Below are positions 36,745 to 46,143 of a stretch of DNA of 64,000 nucleotides, piece after piece. The position numbers were made by a program, and so were the translations under genes. Source of the DNA: Sediminibacterium sp. (GTDB lineage Bacteria; Bacteroidota; Bacteroidia; Chitinophagales; Chitinophagaceae); assembly GCF_030695065.1 (NCBI RefSeq), contig NZ_JAUYTR010000009.1, positions 1 through 64,000 of the forward strand, read 5' to 3'. The notes below the pieces were generated by a model, which saw only the letters and a list, made by a program, of their open reading frames with translations, did not search any database and was not told the origin of the DNA. Each line of letters opens with the position of its first letter. Position 1 is the stretch's first letter.

Positions 36745-38669
36745 GTTTCCTGCCAATTAGTATGATAAAATGGGCCTTTAGGATCTTCTTTTAATTGGTA
36801 AGTATGTGCACCAAAAAAATCTCGTTGTGCTTGAATTAACGACGCCCCAGATTCTGCTTGTTTATAAGCAAATAAATATTGGGCTGAGGCACTAAAACAA
36901 TCCATTGGTAAATCAGTGGCTAAAGCAATAGCAAGCATTTGCTTTAAAGAATCCACTGCACCATTACACTGTTGTACAATAGATGGATGCAATAGTAAAT
37001 TACTTGAATCCGAAAGCAGCACTTTTAACTCTTCCATTAACTTTGATCGAATAATACAACCCGCTGTCCAAACCTCTGCTAATGAAGGCAAATTAATATT
37101 CCAGCCTTGTTGTTTTGAAACGAATTCAATTAACTGAAATCCTTGGTGGTGGTTAATGATTCTACATAGTTGATATGCTTCCATTACCTCATTTATATCT
37201 ATAGGCTGTTTTTGCGTAGTGGTTAACATGGTTGCTGCTGCTTGCCTACGTTCTTCCCACATAGAAGATATAAAACGTGCATTTAAAGCAGCCGTAAGTG
37301 TAGGAATTGGAACGCCCCATTTAGCTGCTTCAATAGTAGTCCAACTACCCGTTCCTTTGTTACCAGCATTATCTAGAATCTGGTCAACTAAATATTGACC
37401 CTCCCGTTTTTTTTGTAGAATCTGAATTGTTATTTCTAACAAATAACTGCTTTTATTAGTTTGAAGGAATGGTTGTAAAAGCAAGGCAATTAAATCATTG
37501 GTAAACCCTCCAGATACTTTTAAGAATTGAATAAGCTCTGCTAATAATTGCATTTCAGCATATTCAATTCCGTTGTGTACCATTTTTACAAAATGACCTG
37601 CACCAGCTTCACCAATATATTTACAACAATTGATTCCATTATTATTAATTGCTGCAATTTTTTCAAAGAATGGTTGAATCAGTAGATACCCTTCCAAAGA
37701 ACCACCAGGCATAATCGAAGGCCCTCTTAATGCACCCTCCTCTCCACCAGACACTCCTGCTCCAATAAAGTGAATACCTAAGTTGCTAAGCCGAGCCAAT
37801 CTTTTCTCTGTATCTAAATAATGTGTATTTCCCCCATCAATCAAAACATCACCCTTATCCAAAAGCGGTATAAGTTGTTCAATTATATCATCAGTAGCTT
37901 CGCCTGCATGAACCATTAACATGATTTTTCTAGGCAATGACAACGATTGAATAAATTCTGTGAGATCTTCAAAAGCCTTGGCATTTTCAAGTTCTGGGAA
38001 TTCTGCAACAAATAGTTCAGCAACTTTTTCTTCCTTGCCTTTTACATAACGATTGTATAAAGAAAGCTTAAATCCATTGTTGGCGAAGTTTCTACTCAGA
38101 CTCTTCCCCATAACACCTAACCCAATCAAACCGAATTCTTGCATACTTAAAGTTATTGGTAGTTCTTCAATAATTTGCTCAACAATTTTTGATGGTGCTT
38201 GGTCTATATCAATTACCAAAGCGTTGGAAGGAATTTCTAAAATATTCAGTTGAGAAGTCAACAGATTGGCTTGCATAAAATGCCCTACTCTTTTTTGCAA
38301 TCGCTCAAGCAACAAAGCCTCTGCTCCTTGTAATAAAACAAATTGACAGTTGGCGAAAGGAATATTAGAAAGAATATCTCGATAAGGCTGTTTTAACGCA
38401 GAACAGGCAATAATAATAGAACTGTCTACCACTTTTTTCTCAGCAAATTCTTTAATACTGTTTAGCCAGGGAATACGATCATTGTCGTTTAATGGAATAC
38501 CCATAGCCATTTTGTCTATATTACTCAAGGAATGAAATTGATCCCCATCATAAAAAGGATAACCGGTCTGTTTTGACAATAAAGTTCCAATGGTTGTTTT
38601 ACCACAACCAGACACCCCCATGATATAAATAATCTTATTCAGCAAATTATAACCCAAACAATCCAGCAT
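36741..38669 (-). CDS. Gluconokinase / 6-phosphogluconate dehydrogenase fusion
   Basis: 642 residues joining two consecutive enzymes. Residues ~12-170 are gluconokinase GntK: Walker A YIMGVSGCGKTTIG, PFYDGDQFHS, GIPLNDNDRIPWL and CSALKQPYRDIL. Residues ~175-642 are 6-phosphogluconate dehydrogenase Gnd: Rossmann FGLIGLGVMGKSLSRNF, DGGNTHYLDTEKR, GVSGGEEGALRGPSIMPGG, catalytic Lys in GHFVKMVHNGIEY, and NKGTGSWT. All active-site residues look intact, so gluconate would go to ribulose-5-phosphate in one polypeptide. The 5' end overlaps lysC by 23 bp, and the stop overlaps the gntP start. A later start at 38621 would cut the first beta strand and is less likely. Confidence 0.93.
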   Translation of the reverse strand: MLDCLGYNLLNKIIYIMGVSGCGKTTIGTLLSKQTGYPFYDGDQFHSLSNIDKMAMGIPLNDNDRIPWLNSIKEFAEKKVVDSSIIIACSALKQPYRDILSNIPFANCQFVLLQGAEALLLERLQKRVGHFMQANLLTSQLNILEIPSNALVIDIDQAPSKIVEQIIEELPITLSMQEFGLIGLGVMGKSLSRNFANNGFKLSLYNRYVKGKEEKVAELFVAEFPELENAKAFEDLTEFIQSLSLPRKIMLMVHAGEATDDIIEQLIPLLDKGDVLIDGGNTHYLDTEKRLARLSNLGIHFIGAGVSGGEEGALRGPSIMPGGSLEGYLLIQPFFEKIAAINNNGINCCKYIGEAGAGHFVKMVHNGIEYAEMQLLAELIQFLKVSGGFTNDLIALLLQPFLQTNKSSYLLEITIQILQKKREGQYLVDQILDNAGNKGTGSWTTIEAAKWGVPIPTLTAALNARFISSMWEERRQAAATMLTTTQKQPIDINEVMEAYQLCRIINHHQGFQLIEFVSKQQGWNINLPSLAEVWTAGCIIRSKLMEELKVLLSDSSNLLLHPSIVQQCNGAVDSLKQMLAIALATDLPMDCFSASAQYLFAYKQAESGASLIQAQRDFFGAHTYQLKEDPKGPFYHTNWQET

Positions 38670-39969
38670 TTAATAGCTGCAAAGTTTTTGTTTTATAGTC
38701 TTGAGGCACTAATAAAGAAATATTGTGTGCACTACCACCATAACTAACCATTGTAACAGGCACTTCATTTAATGCATCAAATAATTTTTGCAATACATGA
38801 TCAGTCTGCGCAATTTCATTTCCTACAATTGATACAATGGTTTGGCCTTTATCTACATCCACTGTTCCAAAAGGCTCTAGCTCTCTAACAATATCATCTA
38901 AAAATAAATCTGAATCAATGGTTACTGAAACAGCTACTTCTGATGTAGTAATCATATCAATAGAAGTCTTGTATTTCTCAAACACTTCAAAAACTTTTCT
39001 TAAGAATCCATAAGCCAAAAGCATTCGACTACTTTTGATTTTAATTGCAATGATACCATCTTTTGCAGCTACCGCTTTTACTCCAACACTTCCAGCCTCT
39101 TTAGTTATGACTGTTCCAGGCGCATCTGGTTGCATGGTATTCAACAATTTTACTGGAACATTTTCTTGCTGAGCGGGCCAAATACAAGTAGGGTGTAAAA
39201 TTTTAGCCCCAAAATAAGCCAACTCCGCAGCTTCGTCAAAACTCAATTGTTCAATAGCAACAGTCTTATTTACAATTCTTGGATCGTTATTGTGCATCCC
39301 ATCAATATCTGTCCAAATTTCACAAACAGAAGCATTACATGCAGCGGCTACTAATGAAGCGGTATAATCACTCCCCCCTCTTTTTAAATTATCTACTTCA
39401 CCTCTTACATTTCTACAGATATAACCTTGAGTAACTAATATCTTTTTATTGGAATGCTTTTTAAGTAAATCATTCAATTTAATACGAATAGCACCTAACT
39501 GTGGTTCTTCATTCACGTCAATACTCATGAACTCTAATGCGGGTAGTAATTCATGGTCTACGCCTATTTCAGTTAAGTAAACAGAGAATAATTTGGTACT
39601 CATTAATTCACCCTGAGCCAAAATGTCTTTATTTAGCGCTTCACTAAATGAAATGCGTAAAATGATATTTAGAAAGTCAAAATGCTCATCAATAATCTGA
39701 TTGGCATATTTCCTGCTATCTTCTTTTTGAATCAGCTCTTCAATAAACTGTTTATAATGTTGGTGTAATTTCTCAATAGTATTTTTTGCACCCTCTCTAT
39801 TTCCATGAGCTAAAAAATTACTGATTTCTACTAATGAATTGGTTGTTCCACTTAAGGCACTTAAAACCACAATTTTACTATCAGAATTCCTTGTGATTAA
39901 TTTGGCCACTTCATGCATACGTTCTGGCTTACCAACACTAGTGCCACCAAACTTCATAACTTTCATCAT
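38647..39969 (-). CDS. lysC: Aspartate kinase
   Basis: First step of Lys/Met/Thr synthesis from aspartate. Start MMKVMKFGGTSVGKPERM; RGGSDYTASLVAA and EIWTDIDGMHNNDPR are catalytic motifs. Two C-terminal ACT domains (~300-440) suggest feedback control. 440 residues, monofunctional (no homoserine dehydrogenase part). Has its own promoter box upstream. Confidence 0.95.
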   Translation of the reverse strand: MMKVMKFGGTSVGKPERMHEVAKLITRNSDSKIVVLSALSGTTNSLVEISNFLAHGNREGAKNTIEKLHQHYKQFIEELIQKEDSRKYANQIIDEHFDFLNIILRISFSEALNKDILAQGELMSTKLFSVYLTEIGVDHELLPALEFMSIDVNEEPQLGAIRIKLNDLLKKHSNKKILVTQGYICRNVRGEVDNLKRGGSDYTASLVAAACNASVCEIWTDIDGMHNNDPRIVNKTVAIEQLSFDEAAELAYFGAKILHPTCIWPAQQENVPVKLLNTMQPDAPGTVITKEAGSVGVKAVAAKDGIIAIKIKSSRMLLAYGFLRKVFEVFEKYKTSIDMITTSEVAVSVTIDSDLFLDDIVRELEPFGTVDVDKGQTIVSIVGNEIAQTDHVLQKLFDALNEVPVTMVSYGGSAHNISLLVPQDYKTKTLQLLNAGLFGL

Positions 39970-39985
39970 TGCAACTGATTTGCTG

Positions 39986-39993
39986 CAAATGTA
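39986..39993 (-). promoter_or_regulatory. Putative -7 box of lysC
   Basis: TACATTTG on the minus strand, 16 nt upstream of the lysC ATG and just after the chitinase stop; matches TAnnTTTG. Confidence 0.5.
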
Positions 39994-40008
39994 ACGCTAT
40001 CAAAGGAA

Positions 40009-40848
40009 TTATTGGCCGTATGGCTGTTGAGAATTACAGCTAATATTTGGGCCTGGATCAACTTTCATTTTTTTACAAAAAGCTAAATAGTATTCAAGCC
40101 TAAATTTATTTTTAACAGACTCAATACCCCCGCACTCAAGACCTCCGTTAACAATATTCATGACTGCACCGAAGCCAGGTTTGCGTCCAGCTAAGCTATC
40201 CGTTTCATTAGGCACCCATTTTCCAGACATTACATCATGACAAGAAGGTTTGGGTTCTTGGGCTGTTACCCAAAACCAAATAGCGGAAGTAAAACTTAAT
40301 TCTGGATCTATGGTTAACAAATCAGGATTGTTTAATAAACTGTCTTTATTTCCAAGAACCGTTTCACTAAATAAACCATAATTATAATTCCAGCTCAATT
40401 GAATAGGGCCTCTCCCATGATAAGATTTACCTTTCGCAGGTGGATAATTTAAACTAGTGGTATCCGAGTAACTTGCACAACCATTTAAACACGCTAACTC
40501 TTCTTTATAGTACAAACCAAAATCATAAAAATGGACCATATCGTTTTCATTACCCCCTCCAGTTTCGTGTGAAATAGTTGCTAAAAATGCAGCTAGTTCT
40601 CTTTTCTTTAATTGGGTAGAACCTTCATTTAAAAATTGCGGAAATCTTTTAGTGGCTTTTACAAAAGCGGTATAACTATAAAAAAGTTTACCCAAGCTAT
40701 CACCACCATTCATATGCGGGAACAACTGATTCCATTCTGTTTCAGACAAAAGTGGAAATGAATCATTATCCTCTTTTTTATTAGTAACACATGCTTGAAT
40801 TAATAATAACCCAAAAACTAGAAACAATAAATATTGTGTTGATTTCAT
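40009..40848 (-). CDS. GH19 family chitinase-like lipoprotein
   Basis: Probable chitin or peptidoglycan hydrolase on the cell envelope, 279 residues. Lipobox LLLIQAC (Cys ~20) predicts a lipoprotein. GH19 features: ATISHETGGG with the first catalytic Glu, SYHGRGPIQLSWNYNYG, AIWFWVT, and VMNIVNGGLECGG near the end. Seven cysteines in the mature part may form disulfides. It has no chitin-binding domain. Lies between an Ldh-family dehydrogenase and lysC; no chitin-use genes are adjacent. Confidence 0.9.
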   Translation of the reverse strand: MKSTQYLLFLVFGLLLIQACVTNKKEDNDSFPLLSETEWNQLFPHMNGGDSLGKLFYSYTAFVKATKRFPQFLNEGSTQLKKRELAAFLATISHETGGGNENDMVHFYDFGLYYKEELACLNGCASYSDTTSLNYPPAKGKSYHGRGPIQLSWNYNYGLFSETVLGNKDSLLNNPDLLTIDPELSFTSAIWFWVTAQEPKPSCHDVMSGKWVPNETDSLAGRKPGFGAVMNIVNGGLECGGIESVKNKFRLEYYLAFCKKMKVDPGPNISCNSQQPYGQ

Positions 40849-40854
40849 AAGGAG

Positions 40855-41937
40855 TTATTTAGTTAATGTAACTTCAAACAGCGCACCTATTTTATCAAGA
40901 TCTTCCACTATCACAGGTAACAAAGGAATGCCTTCGGCCATTCTTTTTGTTACCATTTCGCGTTCTGGATCACCTGGAATCAATACTTTTGTTTGCCCTT
41001 CAATTGGAGTTGCATTTCTAAATCGACTAATCCAATTGTCCATATGGTTTTTAAAATCCGCTGCTGGTCTAAAAGCATCTACTCGCATGGCACCCAAAAA
41101 ATGACCTAATCCTTTACCAGGCATATTGGCTGGCATTGGAATATAAGCAGGAAATGGTGGTGCCCATGGACCATAAGATGCGCCACTTAATACAGCAGAA
41201 AGAATATCAACAATACTCCCTAATGCGTACCCCTTATGACTACCATGTTCCCTATCTGAGCCCAATGGCAATAATGCACCATCTTTCTTTAAAATATTGG
41301 CATCGGTACTAATATGTCCTTGATGGTCTTGCGACCATCCTACTGGCGTATCTAAGCCTTTTCGTTGTAAAATTTCCAACTTACCATTGGCTGCGGTAGT
41401 TGTGGCAAAGTCTGCCACAAATGGAGGTTGATGTTCAGCAGGAATTGCAACAGCAATTGGGTTAGTACCCAACATTTTTTCAACTGAAAAAGTAGGAGCA
41501 ACCAACGCACTTGCATTGGTCATGGCCATCCCAATCATATCATTTTCTAATGCCATCATAGCATGATAACCAGCAATACCAAAGTGATTAGAGTTTTGTA
41601 CGGCTACCCAACCAGTTCCAACGGCTGTTGCTTTTTGCATAGCAATGGTCATAGCAAAGGGGGCTACCACTAAGCCTAAGCCTTGATCCCCATCTACAAC
41701 AGCAGTAGAAGGTGTTTCATGAATCACTCGAATATTGGGCTGTGCATTAATTCTTCCTGCTTGCCATAACCGAACATAGCCACTTAACCTCGCAACACCA
41801 TGGCTATCTATTCCCCGCAAGTCTGCTGATAGTAAAACTTTAGTTGCAATGGTAGCATGCTCTAAAGAACAACCCATGCCGATGAATACAGCATGGGTGA
41901 AAGAATATAGTTGCTCGTATTGGAATACCTTTTCCAT
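40855..41937 (-). CDS. Ldh/malate dehydrogenase family oxidoreductase
   Basis: NAD(P)-dependent 2-hydroxyacid dehydrogenase of the MDH2/LDH2 family (not the Rossmann LDH family). 360 residues. Motifs: DLRGIDSHGVARL, VQNSNHFGIAGYHAM, MTNASALVAPTF, GTNPIAVAIPAEH, FVADFATTTAANGKLE and GSHKGYALG. The substrate (malate, lactate, ureidoglycolate or another 2-hydroxyacid) cannot be told. Six nt separate its stop from the GH19 gene start. Confidence 0.9.
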   Translation of the reverse strand: MEKVFQYEQLYSFTHAVFIGMGCSLEHATIATKVLLSADLRGIDSHGVARLSGYVRLWQAGRINAQPNIRVIHETPSTAVVDGDQGLGLVVAPFAMTIAMQKATAVGTGWVAVQNSNHFGIAGYHAMMALENDMIGMAMTNASALVAPTFSVEKMLGTNPIAVAIPAEHQPPFVADFATTTAANGKLEILQRKGLDTPVGWSQDHQGHISTDANILKKDGALLPLGSDREHGSHKGYALGSIVDILSAVLSGASYGPWAPPFPAYIPMPANMPGKGLGHFLGAMRVDAFRPAADFKNHMDNWISRFRNATPIEGQTKVLIPGDPEREMVTKRMAEGIPLLPVIVEDLDKIGALFEVTLTK

Positions 41938-41968
41938 AACTGCAATGTACGAAGCAATTTAATGCTTA

Positions 41969-42412
41969 TTAAAACGGCAAATCATCAAACGGCTCTGTAA
42001 TATCGTTTGAGGCCGGAGCTGATGTTGTATTCACTGCAGGTGCAGGTTGGTATCCGCCTGAACTATAACCACCTGCTGAAGGGGCAGCATCATTACTTTT
42101 ACTTCCTAATAATTGAACACTACTAACTCTTAATGATAAAGTAGCTCCATTGGTACCCTCCTTAGTTGTATATGTTCTAACATCAGGCTGGCCCTCTACA
42201 TATACCTGAGTACCTTTCTTTAAATAAGGAGCAATGCCTGTTCTTTCTGTCCAATAAGCACAGTCTACCCATGTGGTTTTATCCTTTTGGTTCCCTTGAG
42301 CATCTTTATAACGTTCGGTATGTGCAACGGTGAAATTGATCACATTTTTGCCATTTACATTATTTAAAATGGCATCTTTTCCCAGATTACCGATTGCGGT
42401 TAATTTAATCAT
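41969..42412 (-). CDS. ssb: Single-stranded DNA-binding protein
   Basis: 147 residues: OB fold (~1-105; MIKLTAIGNLGKDA, TTWVDCAYW, GTQVYVEGQPDVRTY), a Gly/Ser/Pro linker, and the acidic tip DITEPFDDLPF that recruits repair and replication proteins. Divergent from mnmA. Confidence 0.95.
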   Translation of the reverse strand: MIKLTAIGNLGKDAILNNVNGKNVINFTVAHTERYKDAQGNQKDKTTWVDCAYWTERTGIAPYLKKGTQVYVEGQPDVRTYTTKEGTNGATLSLRVSSVQLLGSKSNDAAPSAGGYSSGGYQPAPAVNTTSAPASNDITEPFDDLPF

Positions 42413-42494
42413 AGCTGTTTTTTTATCAATGTCTAATAATTGAAATTAAGTAAAATGCGTATTAACCGTAAATCCTTTTTGTTTTTAACTGTTT

Positions 42495-42540
42495 ATAGGG
42501 CATTCTACTGCCCTATTTTGGGTTTGATGTTCTACTTTTG
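42495..42540 (+). promoter_or_regulatory. mnmA promoter box with upstream palindrome
   Basis: TACTTTTG (42533-42540) matches TAnnTTTG and lies 17 nt before the mnmA ATG. A perfect 8-bp palindrome ATAGGGCA / TGCCCTAT (42495-42516, 6-nt loop) covers the region where the -33 element should be, so it could be an operator. Confidence 0.5.
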
Positions 42541-42557
42541 CAGAAATAATTATTAAA

Positions 42558-43673
42558 ATGAGCCGTAAAGGAAAAGTACTGGTGGCAATGAGCGGGGGTA
42601 TAGACAGTACCGTTACGGCTTTAATGCTGCACCATGAGGGGTATGAAGTAATTGGCATTACTATGAAAACCTGGGATTATGCCAGCAGCGGTAGCAGTAC
42701 CAAAGAAACAGGATGTTGCAATATTGATTCATTTAATGATGCTAGACAAGCGGCAGTTCATCATGGATTCCCTCATTTTATTTTAGATATACGCGAAGAA
42801 TTTGGTGATTTTGTAATTGAAAACTTTGTTGAAGAATATTTAGCTGGACGAACCCCTAACCCATGTGTAATGTGCAATACGCATATTAAATGGAGGGCAC
42901 TACTAAAAAGGGCCAATGCATTAGGTTGTGATTTTATTGCAACCGGACACTATGCCGAAATTAGACAGCATACCAATGGACGTTATGTTATTAGTAAAGG
43001 ATTAGACGACACTAAAGACCAGAGTTATGTTCTTTGGGGATTGGACCAAGAACTACTTAGTAGAACCATGATGCCTTTAGGGGGTTACCACAAATCGGCT
43101 ATTAGACAAATGGCTATGGATATGGGATACCCAGAATTAGCAAAGAAAAGTGAGAGCTATGAAATCTGCTTTGTTCCAGACAACGATTATAGAGGATTTT
43201 TAAAAAGAAGAGTAGACGGATTAGAAGAACAAGTTGCAGGGGGATGGTTTGTAGACAAATCTGGGAAAAAACTGGGACAGCATAAAGGTTATCCTTTTTA
43301 TACAATTGGACAACGCAAAGGATTAGACATAGCCATGGGGCATCCGGTTTATGTAACTTCAATTAACCCTGATACCAATACTGTTGTATTAGGCGACGAA
43401 TCTGATTTGGAGCAAAATGATATGATGGTTGGGAAATTAAATTGGATTAAATACGATGGCGTTTCCGATGGAATGGAAGCAAATACAAGAATTCGTTATA
43501 AAGACAAGGGTGCACTTAGTAATTTATACAATGAACCCAATGGTATTATACGTGCACGATTCTACGAAAATGTAAAGAGCATAGCCCCTGGGCAAAGTGC
43601 CGTTTTTTACGAAGGCAATGATGTAATTGGCGGAGGCATCATTCAGCGAGGTGAACTGATTTTGAACAGCTAA
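42558..43673 (+). CDS. mnmA: tRNA-specific 2-thiouridylase MnmA
   Basis: Thiolates U34 of tRNA-Glu, -Gln and -Lys. PP-loop AMSGGIDSTVTALML; catalytic cysteines in PNPCVMCNTHIKW and YEICFVPDNDYRGF; GHYAEIRQ; TIGQRKGLDIAMGHPVYV. 371 residues, normal length. Its 3' end overlaps the convergent methyltransferase by 4 bp. Confidence 0.96.
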   Translation: MSRKGKVLVAMSGGIDSTVTALMLHHEGYEVIGITMKTWDYASSGSSTKETGCCNIDSFNDARQAAVHHGFPHFILDIREEFGDFVIENFVEEYLAGRTPNPCVMCNTHIKWRALLKRANALGCDFIATGHYAEIRQHTNGRYVISKGLDDTKDQSYVLWGLDQELLSRTMMPLGGYHKSAIRQMAMDMGYPELAKKSESYEICFVPDNDYRGFLKRRVDGLEEQVAGGWFVDKSGKKLGQHKGYPFYTIGQRKGLDIAMGHPVYVTSINPDTNTVVLGDESDLEQNDMMVGKLNWIKYDGVSDGMEANTRIRYKDKGALSNLYNEPNGIIRARFYENVKSIAPGQSAVFYEGNDVIGGGIIQRGELILNS

Positions 43674-44869
43674 TCAATTTTCTTAAAGAGGGCTGCAAAC
43701 ATGGTGTCGGCCTTTACATCATATCCTTTAATTGCTGATTGTTCTATCAGTTTCATAAAAGGGAAACTGATTTCAATAAATGGAATGATTGCTTCATTCT
43801 CAGCTTCAAAAACGGAGCAGGTTATATATAAAAAATATCCATTGCTACGAAGTTTAGGCAAAGCATTACGAACAATCTGTTGCTGCAATTGCTGAAAATC
43901 ATTTATTTCTTGATTTCCAAACTGTGTCAACTGTTCAGGCGTTCTACCCCAGGTACCACTACCACTACAAGGTGCATCACAAATAATTAAATCAAATTGC
44001 ATTCCCGCTAATTCAGGAGCTGTAATAGGCTTACTTAAGTCGGCAATTAAAGATTGGTATTTTCTTATACCCGCCCTGTCAAATCTTTGTGCTAAATTCT
44101 GTATAATACTTTTACGAATATCAGATACAGTTAGCTCCATATTTCCTAAAACGTCTCTTGCTAAAATTGATTTGCCACCACTTGCAGCGCAACAATCCCA
44201 CACATCAACAGAAGCATCTTTTCCTTTTCGCATTTGCTTCCCCGCTTCCATAATGCTAGCCGTTTGTTGAGAACTGTAATCTTGAACTACATAGTCTTTG
44301 TCTAATTCTGCTATACCTTCTAACTTTGTACCGTTAGGCAATGCAAAACAAGATTCAGTAACTATTTTATATTCAATATCAGCACTTGTTAATGCATTTA
44401 CAACATTGGCTATTCTACCTGGCCTGACTCTAATAAATAAGTCGGGCTGAATTAAATGTGACGCACTAAAACGCTCAACGTCTATGGATTTGCTCAAGTA
44501 AGAAACAAAAGGGAAAATTTGAGTTGGATTAAAATAAGCTAGATGATTTTTTACAAATTCAATCCGCTTAGTTACCAATGAAGACCAATCTTTTAACCAA
44601 TTTTGATCAAATAAATCAGCCCATACCCCAGGTTCATTATTACACAGATACAGAGCAGCTTTTAAAGCCAACTCCATATCAATTCCTACCATGGAATTTC
44701 CAGTTCTAAAATAGGAATAACATATTTGAGAAATGTACCTCCGATCTTTTGAGCCAAATTTTTTATTTGCTGCGAAATGTGTTTTTAAATACCCAGCAAA
44801 GGGCGTATCTCCGTTATAAGCAGTAATAATTGCAGCGGCAGAACGTAAATAATTTTCGGCGTACTTCAC
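43670..44869 (-). CDS. RsmB/NOP-family RNA cytosine-C5 methyltransferase
   Basis: 399 residues. An N-terminal helical part (~1-140) is followed by a SAM-dependent methyltransferase domain: WDCCAASGGKSILARD (motif I), DLIICDAPCSGSGTWGR (motif IV Cys) and FLYITCSVFEAENE (motif VI nucleophile Cys). Two-cysteine chemistry is therefore intact. Likely target is rRNA (RsmB-like) but a tRNA target cannot be excluded. Shares one base with the sucB stop. Confidence 0.9.
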   Translation of the reverse strand: MKYAENYLRSAAAIITAYNGDTPFAGYLKTHFAANKKFGSKDRRYISQICYSYFRTGNSMVGIDMELALKAALYLCNNEPGVWADLFDQNWLKDWSSLVTKRIEFVKNHLAYFNPTQIFPFVSYLSKSIDVERFSASHLIQPDLFIRVRPGRIANVVNALTSADIEYKIVTESCFALPNGTKLEGIAELDKDYVVQDYSSQQTASIMEAGKQMRKGKDASVDVWDCCAASGGKSILARDVLGNMELTVSDIRKSIIQNLAQRFDRAGIRKYQSLIADLSKPITAPELAGMQFDLIICDAPCSGSGTWGRTPEQLTQFGNQEINDFQQLQQQIVRNALPKLRSNGYFLYITCSVFEAENEAIIPFIEISFPFMKLIEQSAIKGYDVKADTMFAALFKKID

Positions 44870-46095
44870 TATAATTCTAATAATGCCTTTACAGGATCTT
44901 TGCCCATTAATAATAAAGCAGGGTTTTCTAAAAGATCCTTTACGCGAACCAAGAAACTAACACTTTCTCTACCATCAATAATGCGGTGATCATAGCTTAA
45001 AGCTAAGTACATCATTGGTCTAACAACTACTTGACCATTTATTGCCATTGGGCGTTCCTGAATTTTGTGCATTCCTAAAATGGCACTTTGAGGAATATTA
45101 ATAATAGGTGTGCTCATTAAACTTCCAAATACACCTCCATTGGTGATGGTAAATGTACCACCTTGTAATTCTTCTGCTGTTAACTTACTGTCTCTTGCCT
45201 TTCCAGCTAATTCTACAACCTTTCTTTCAATATCAGCCATGCTAAGGCTCTCTACATTGCGCATAACAGGCACTGTTAAACCTCTTGGTGTGCTCACAGC
45301 AATGCTTATATCGGCATAATCATGATAAATAATTTGGTCTCCATCAATATAAGCATTTACAGAAGGCCACTCTCCCAAAGCAATTGCACATGCTTTAGCA
45401 AAGAAACTCATAAAGCCTAAATTAACTCCATGTCCTTCTTTAAATTTATCCTTATACTGTTTTCTTATTTCCATTATTTGTGTCATATCCACTTCGTTAA
45501 AAGTGGTGAGCATGGCTGTAGTATTTTTAGATTCAACTAATCTTCTGCTAATGGTTCTTCGCAATGCACTCATTTTTTCTTGACGCACATTTCTACTGAA
45601 CAATGCCCCATCTGGAGCAAAAGACTTTTTGCCTGGGTTATTTAATGCGTCTAATACATCCTGCTTCATTATTTTTCCACCAGTTCCAGAAGGAGTAATT
45701 GATTTAGTATCTACCTTCTTATCGGCAATGATAGCAGAAGCCACAGGGCTTGCTTTGATATCATTTGGAACTGCAGTAACTGCAGCTTGATTAACTGTGG
45801 CAGCAGGAGTTGATGCCGTTGTAGGGGCTACAACAGGAGCAGCCATTCCTTCAGGCTTTACTGCAGTTTCATCAATATTAGCTAATACATCACCAATATT
45901 AAGGGTGTCCCCTTCTTTACCAATAGTTGTAAGAATTCCAGCTTTCTCTGCATTCACTTCAAAAGTGGCTTTTTCACTTTCTAGTTCAGCAATCACTTCG
46001 TCACGTTCTACCCATTCTCCATCTTTTTTAGTCCACTTCAAAAGGGTTACTTCATTTATTGACTCTCCAACTGTTGGTACTTTTATTTCGATCAT
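44869..46095 (-). CDS. sucB: 2-oxoglutarate dehydrogenase E2, dihydrolipoyl succinyltransferase
   Basis: 408 residues. One lipoyl domain (~1-77; lipoyl Lys in [11 protein letters not shown]), an Ala/Pro/Thr linker, a peripheral-subunit-binding domain (~112-150; [25 protein letters not shown]), and the catalytic domain with HxxxDG in [12 protein letters not shown]. 48 nt downstream of sucA, so E1 and E2 form an operon; E3 is elsewhere. Confidence 0.96.
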   Translation of the reverse strand: MIEIKVPTVGESINEVTLLKWTKKDGEWVERDEVIAELESEKATFEVNAEKAGILTTIGKEGDTLNIGDVLANIDETAVKPEGMAAPVVAPTTASTPAATVNQAAVTAVPNDIKASPVASAIIADKKVDTKSITPSGTGGKIMKQDVLDALNNPGKKSFAPDGALFSRNVRQEKMSALRRTISRRLVESKNTTAMLTTFNEVDMTQIMEIRKQYKDKFKEGHGVNLGFMSFFAKACAIALGEWPSVNAYIDGDQIIYHDYADISIAVSTPRGLTVPVMRNVESLSMADIERKVVELAGKARDSKLTAEELQGGTFTITNGGVFGSLMSTPIINIPQSAILGMHKIQERPMAINGQVVVRPMMYLALSYDHRIIDGRESVSFLVRVKDLLENPALLLMGKDPVKALLEL

Positions 46096-46143
46096 AACGA
46101 TGTATTAATATGGTATTATAGATAGTTCTAGTTATTAAATGCT

